64,000 bases of DNA from Saprospiraceae bacterium (GTDB taxonomy: Bacteria; Bacteroidota; Bacteroidia; Chitinophagales; Saprospiraceae). The notes below the pieces were generated by a model. That model worked only from the letters and a program-made list of their open reading frames with translations, was not told where the DNA came from and made no database searches. Every line of letters begins with the position of its first letter. Positions within the stretch are counted from its first letter, which is position 1. The position numbers were made by a program, and so were the translations under genes. Of this stretch, positions 61,498 through 64,000 are shown one piece after another. Location: contig JADLHT010000046.1 in NCBI GenBank assembly GCA_020848695.1, forward strand, positions 1 through 64,000, given 5' to 3'.

Positions 61498-62195
61498 AGG
61501 GTAATATTTTAATTTTACTTTGTCTTTTTTATGGAGGCAAGCTTCTGGCTCAACATGGCAAACACAATATAAACTTTGACGGACTGAATAAAAAAAACCA
61601 TTATTACGGATTAACAGTAGGATACAATTACAATTCATTCAAAATAGAACATTCTAAGAGATTGACACCGGAAGGAACATTTCGACTCAATGAACCGATT
61701 GGAAATTCGGGTTTAACCCTATGCATGATTACGAATTTTAAAATGGGTGAATACTTTGACTTTAGAATTCTTCCTACCATTGCAATCAGCAATCGAACTC
61801 TTAGTTTTACACCTAATAATTCAAAAATCACACAAGAACAAAGAATTGAATCTGTATTTGGCGAAATTCCAATCTTACTGCGATTTACTTCAGAACCTTA
61901 TAAAGACAAAAGAGTCTTTCTACTATCAGGTATTAAATACAGTTATGACTTCTCATCCAATGCAAGAGTTGACAAGAGAAAATTTGATCTTGTGAGAATT
62001 TCACCCCATGATTTTCAAATTGAAATTGGTGCAGGATTACAATTCTATATGCCTTACTTTATTTTTACACCTGAAATTAAATACTCTCATGGTTTAGGTA
62101 ATTTATTGATTTATGATGGGAGGCTTATAGAATCAACGGTAATTGATAAATTGTATTCCAGAACGCTTACAATTTCTCTACATTTTGAAGGCTAA
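61470..62195 (+). CDS. porT: PorT/SprT-family outer-membrane protein of the type IX secretion system
   Basis: 241 residues from the ATG at 61470, inside the last codons of menG. Signal peptide (ILILLCLFYGGKLLAQ), then an eight-strand-type beta barrel with YYGLTVGYNYNSFKIEHS, ILPTIAISNRTLSF, IPILLRFTSEPYKDKR, GAGLQFYMPYFIFTPEIKYSHGL and a closing aromatic-rich strand. The position directly behind ubiE/menG is the familiar one of porT/sprT, a protein needed for T9SS secretion in Porphyromonas and Flavobacterium. The assignment rests on both sequence style and position. Confidence 0.8.
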   Translation: MLSLRGKKIKGNILILLCLFYGGKLLAQHGKHNINFDGLNKKNHYYGLTVGYNYNSFKIEHSKRLTPEGTFRLNEPIGNSGLTLCMITNFKMGEYFDFRILPTIAISNRTLSFTPNNSKITQEQRIESVFGEIPILLRFTSEPYKDKRVFLLSGIKYSYDFSSNARVDKRKFDLVRISPHDFQIEIGAGLQFYMPYFIFTPEIKYSHGLGNLLIYDGRLIESTVIDKLYSRTLTISLHFEG

Positions 62196-62273
62196 TAATT
62201 GAGAATCTGTAATCAACTTATTGATCCATCTGCATCATCAAATTATTTCAAACCTCCATATCAATTGAAGAAA

Positions 62274-62864
62274 TTACTTTTTCAATTTTAAACTATACTG
62301 AGACGCAACAAACATTGCCCGTTCAAAAAATTCTTGAAATAATACATTCATAATTTTTGAATTTGTCGTAATTACGGGTAGCGTTAAGCAGAAATCAACT
62401 TTGAATTTCGCTCTATGGTTCATTCTAGTCATAACATCAGAAATTCCATCCAGCGATGTGTATTGTTGAAGCCAGTTGTTCTCAATCATTTTTATGCAGA
62501 TTTTTCTTGGTTTCTCAGGAAATAAATGATTCGTACTAATGAGAGAATTATAGGTGAAATCAGCAAACTCTTCATAGGGTATAGAAATATATTTCTCCCA
62601 GTTCAGATATAAAAAATAATCCATAATAATATCACTCGCAACTGGTGCATAATGATGAATAACCGGATGAAAAAATTTATTAAACTTACTAATGTTCTGA
62701 TGAGAATCCGTGTACTGATCAATCCATTGATGCATTTCTACTCCATTTCTTAGCGAAGGATCCAAAGAAAGCTGCTCTTTCTTATTTAAAAAATCAGCAA
62801 TAAAATTTCCTGCCATTAATTGCGGATTGGGATATGACAAAACGAAATGCGCTAAAAAATTCAA
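62274..62864 (-). CDS. Acyl-carrier-protein phosphodiesterase-like (AcpH, DUF479)
   Basis: 196 residues. Family marks are MNFLAHFVLSYPNPQLMAGNF at the start, RNGVEMHQWIDQYTDSH, HHYAPVASDIIMDYFL and the His/Asp residues of an HD-like metal site. AcpH removes the phosphopantetheine arm from acyl carrier protein; homologues of this length are common in Bacteroidota. It is divergent from ychF. Confidence 0.8.
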   Translation of the reverse strand: MNFLAHFVLSYPNPQLMAGNFIADFLNKKEQLSLDPSLRNGVEMHQWIDQYTDSHQNISKFNKFFHPVIHHYAPVASDIIMDYFLYLNWEKYISIPYEEFADFTYNSLISTNHLFPEKPRKICIKMIENNWLQQYTSLDGISDVMTRMNHRAKFKVDFCLTLPVITTNSKIMNVLFQEFFERAMFVASQYSLKLKK

Positions 62865-62913
62865 AATACTGCGTTAATCAATTTGCGAACCTAAGCGTTT
62901 TTTCAATATTTTA

Positions 62914-62921
62914 TACCTTTG
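62914..62921 (+). promoter_or_regulatory. Bacteroidota -7 element (TACCTTTG) of ychF
   Basis: TACCTTTG fits TAnnTTTG and lies 19 bases before the ATG at 62941; the identical box and a similar GCGC context occur at 3352. Confidence 0.55.
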
Positions 62922-62940
62922 CGCCTCAAAATTAAATTAG

Positions 62941-64000
62941 ATGGGATTACAATGTGGGATTGTTGGCTTACCAAATGTTGGCAAATCAACCTTATTTAAT
63001 GCTTTAACTTCTGCCGGCGCTCTTGCAGCAAACTATCCTTTTGCTACAAAAGATCCTAATCTGGGTGTGATTACTGTTCCAGACGAAAGGTTAAAAAAAC
63101 TTGAAGAACTAGTAAATCCTGAAAAAGTAATACCGACAACGGTTGATATCCTTGATATTGCCGGTCTAATTAAAGGGGCCTCCAAAGGTGAGGGGCTTGG
63201 CAATCAATTCTTGGCAAATATTCGGGAAGTTGATGCAATTATCCATGTTTTAAGGGCCTTTGACAATGACAATATCGTACATGTTGATGGCAACGTTGAT
63301 CCGGTCAGAGATAAAGAAGTTGTTGATGTAGAGTTGATCCTGAAAGATATCGATACCATGGAAAAAAGAATTGACAGACTTCGAAAGCAATCTAAATCCG
63401 GCGACAAAGAAGTATTAAAGGAACTTGAGTTTGCAGAAAAATTAAAAACAGCACTTGAAGAAGGCAAAACTGCAAGAACGCTTATTACAGATGATGAATC
63501 CGCATTTTACATCAAACAATTTCAAATTCTAACCGGCAAGCCCGTCATGTATGTTTGTAATGTAGATGAGGAATCATTACACACCGGAAACAAGTATACA
63601 GAACAACTAAAACCTATCATTCAAAAAGAAAATGCAGAATTAATTCTTATTTGCGCAGGCATCGAAGCTGAAATTTCTGAATTACCTGAAGAAGAAAGGG
63701 AAGCTTTTTTCAGTGATGTAGGATTAACAGAACCTGGAATATACAAGATCAGCAAAGCCGCATATAAATTGCTAAACCTTATTACTTACTTTACTGCCGG
63801 CGAAAAAGAAGTAAGAGCCTGGACAGTATTAAATGGAAGCAAGGCTCCGCAAGCTGCAGGAGTAATCCACACTGATTTTGAAAAAGGCTTTATCAGAGCA
63901 GAAGTGATTCATTATGCAGATTATATTAACTACAAAACTGAAGCTGCTTGTAAAACCGCAGGCAAATTATCCATTGAAGGAAAAGAATACATCGTTCAGG
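62941..64000 (+). CDS. ychF: Redox-regulated ATPase YchF (Obg family), 3' end cut by the window
   Basis: 353 residues are visible, about 10-13 short of the full protein. P-loop GIVGLPNVGKSTLFN, switch region DIAGLIKGASKGEGLGNQF, and NVDE in place of the GTPase NKxD motif, which explains the ATP preference. A coiled-coil insert (about 125-190) and the TGS domain (from about 275: LLNLITYFTAGEKEVRAW) follow. The protein binds ribosomes and responds to oxidative stress in other bacteria. The last visible residues (GKEYIVQ) are those just before the usual C-terminal GDVMHFRFNV-type end. Confidence 0.94.
   Translation, partial: MGLQCGIVGLPNVGKSTLFNALTSAGALAANYPFATKDPNLGVITVPDERLKKLEELVNPEKVIPTTVDILDIAGLIKGASKGEGLGNQFLANIREVDAIIHVLRAFDNDNIVHVDGNVDPVRDKEVVDVELILKDIDTMEKRIDRLRKQSKSGDKEVLKELEFAEKLKTALEEGKTARTLITDDESAFYIKQFQILTGKPVMYVCNVDEESLHTGNKYTEQLKPIIQKENAELILICAGIEAEISELPEEEREAFFSDVGLTEPGIYKISKAAYKLLNLITYFTAGEKEVRAWTVLNGSKAPQAAGVIHTDFEKGFIRAEVIHYADYINYKTEAACKTAGKLSIEGKEYIVQ

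Noticed and set aside
63204-63467. Minus-strand Ser-rich 87-codon frame
   Set aside because: It lies opposite the P-loop ATPase gene ychF, whose motifs are continuous on the plus strand.
1-64000. tRNA, rRNA, insertion sequences or integration sites
   Set aside because: No cloverleaf-like intergenic sequence, transposase motif or flanking direct repeat was recognised by reading; a covariance-model scan would be decisive.

Overview
The window is a piece of an AT-rich Bacteroidota chromosome. The set of secretion and envelope proteins points to a Saprospiria- or Chitinophagia-like lineage, but this is inferred from gene content and not from a marker tree. The lineage signs are a PorP/SprF protein, a PorT/SprT homologue, several proteins with C-terminal type IX secretion sorting domains, a TonB-dependent receptor with a carboxypeptidase-regulatory N-terminus, futalosine-pathway enzymes, and the Bacteroidota promoter element TAnnTTTG in front of many genes. 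No rRNA, tRNA, CRISPR array, insertion sequence or prophage was seen.

Layout. 0-6 kb: the tail of a gliding/sorting-type surface protein, a PolB-like exonuclease, a coiled-coil membrane protein, an SDR-type threonine dehydrogenase, a cysteine-poor DksA-like protein and a HEAT-cyclophilin lipoprotein. 6-15 kb: a co-directional run with gcvT, a DUF1015 protein, a probable aminodeoxyfutalosine deaminase, a biotin carrier protein, a very short methylmalonyl-CoA mutase small subunit, a biotin carboxylase, the mutase large subunit and a small pore-type membrane protein. 15-22.5 kb: mazG, ribA, an M1 peptidase, a CPBP membrane protease, a DUF6580 membrane protein, cobalamin adenosyltransferase, an ABC ATPase, a deoxynucleoside kinase and futalosine hydrolase. 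22.7-29.2 kb: two tandem secreted M12B-like metalloprotease/PKD proteins, the first with its catalytic Glu replaced by Ala; a frameshifted small gene follows. 29.7-41.6 kb: envelope and housekeeping genes (propeller lipoprotein, LysM protein, cystathionine beta-synthase, NlpC/P60 peptidase, PorP/SprF, TonB receptor, prolyl oligopeptidase).

41.9-54.9 kb is the most accessory-looking part. An XRE-S24 (LexA-like, self-cleaving type) repressor lies at 41.9 kb. A Y-family polymerase (dinB) and a DnaE2-like polymerase lie at 50-55 kb. The promoters of the repressor and of dinB share a two-site element with the same 23-bp spacing, suggesting one damage-inducible regulon. Between them are an esterase, a papain-like cysteine-protease lipoprotein with a partner lipoprotein, an exported TPR-CHAT (caspase-fold) protein, and a three-helix membrane protein with a 3 x 45-bp in-frame repeat. 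55-64 kb returns to core genes: a PDH-type E2, a TPR protein, gyrA (with Gly at the quinolone-pocket Ser position), menG/ubiE overlapping porT, an acpH-like phosphodiesterase and ychF (cut by the window end).

Together the genes support propionate/methylmalonyl-CoA metabolism dependent on adenosylcobalamin, menaquinone synthesis by the futalosine route (mqnX-like, mqnB, menG), type IX secretion, and an inducible translesion polymerase pair.
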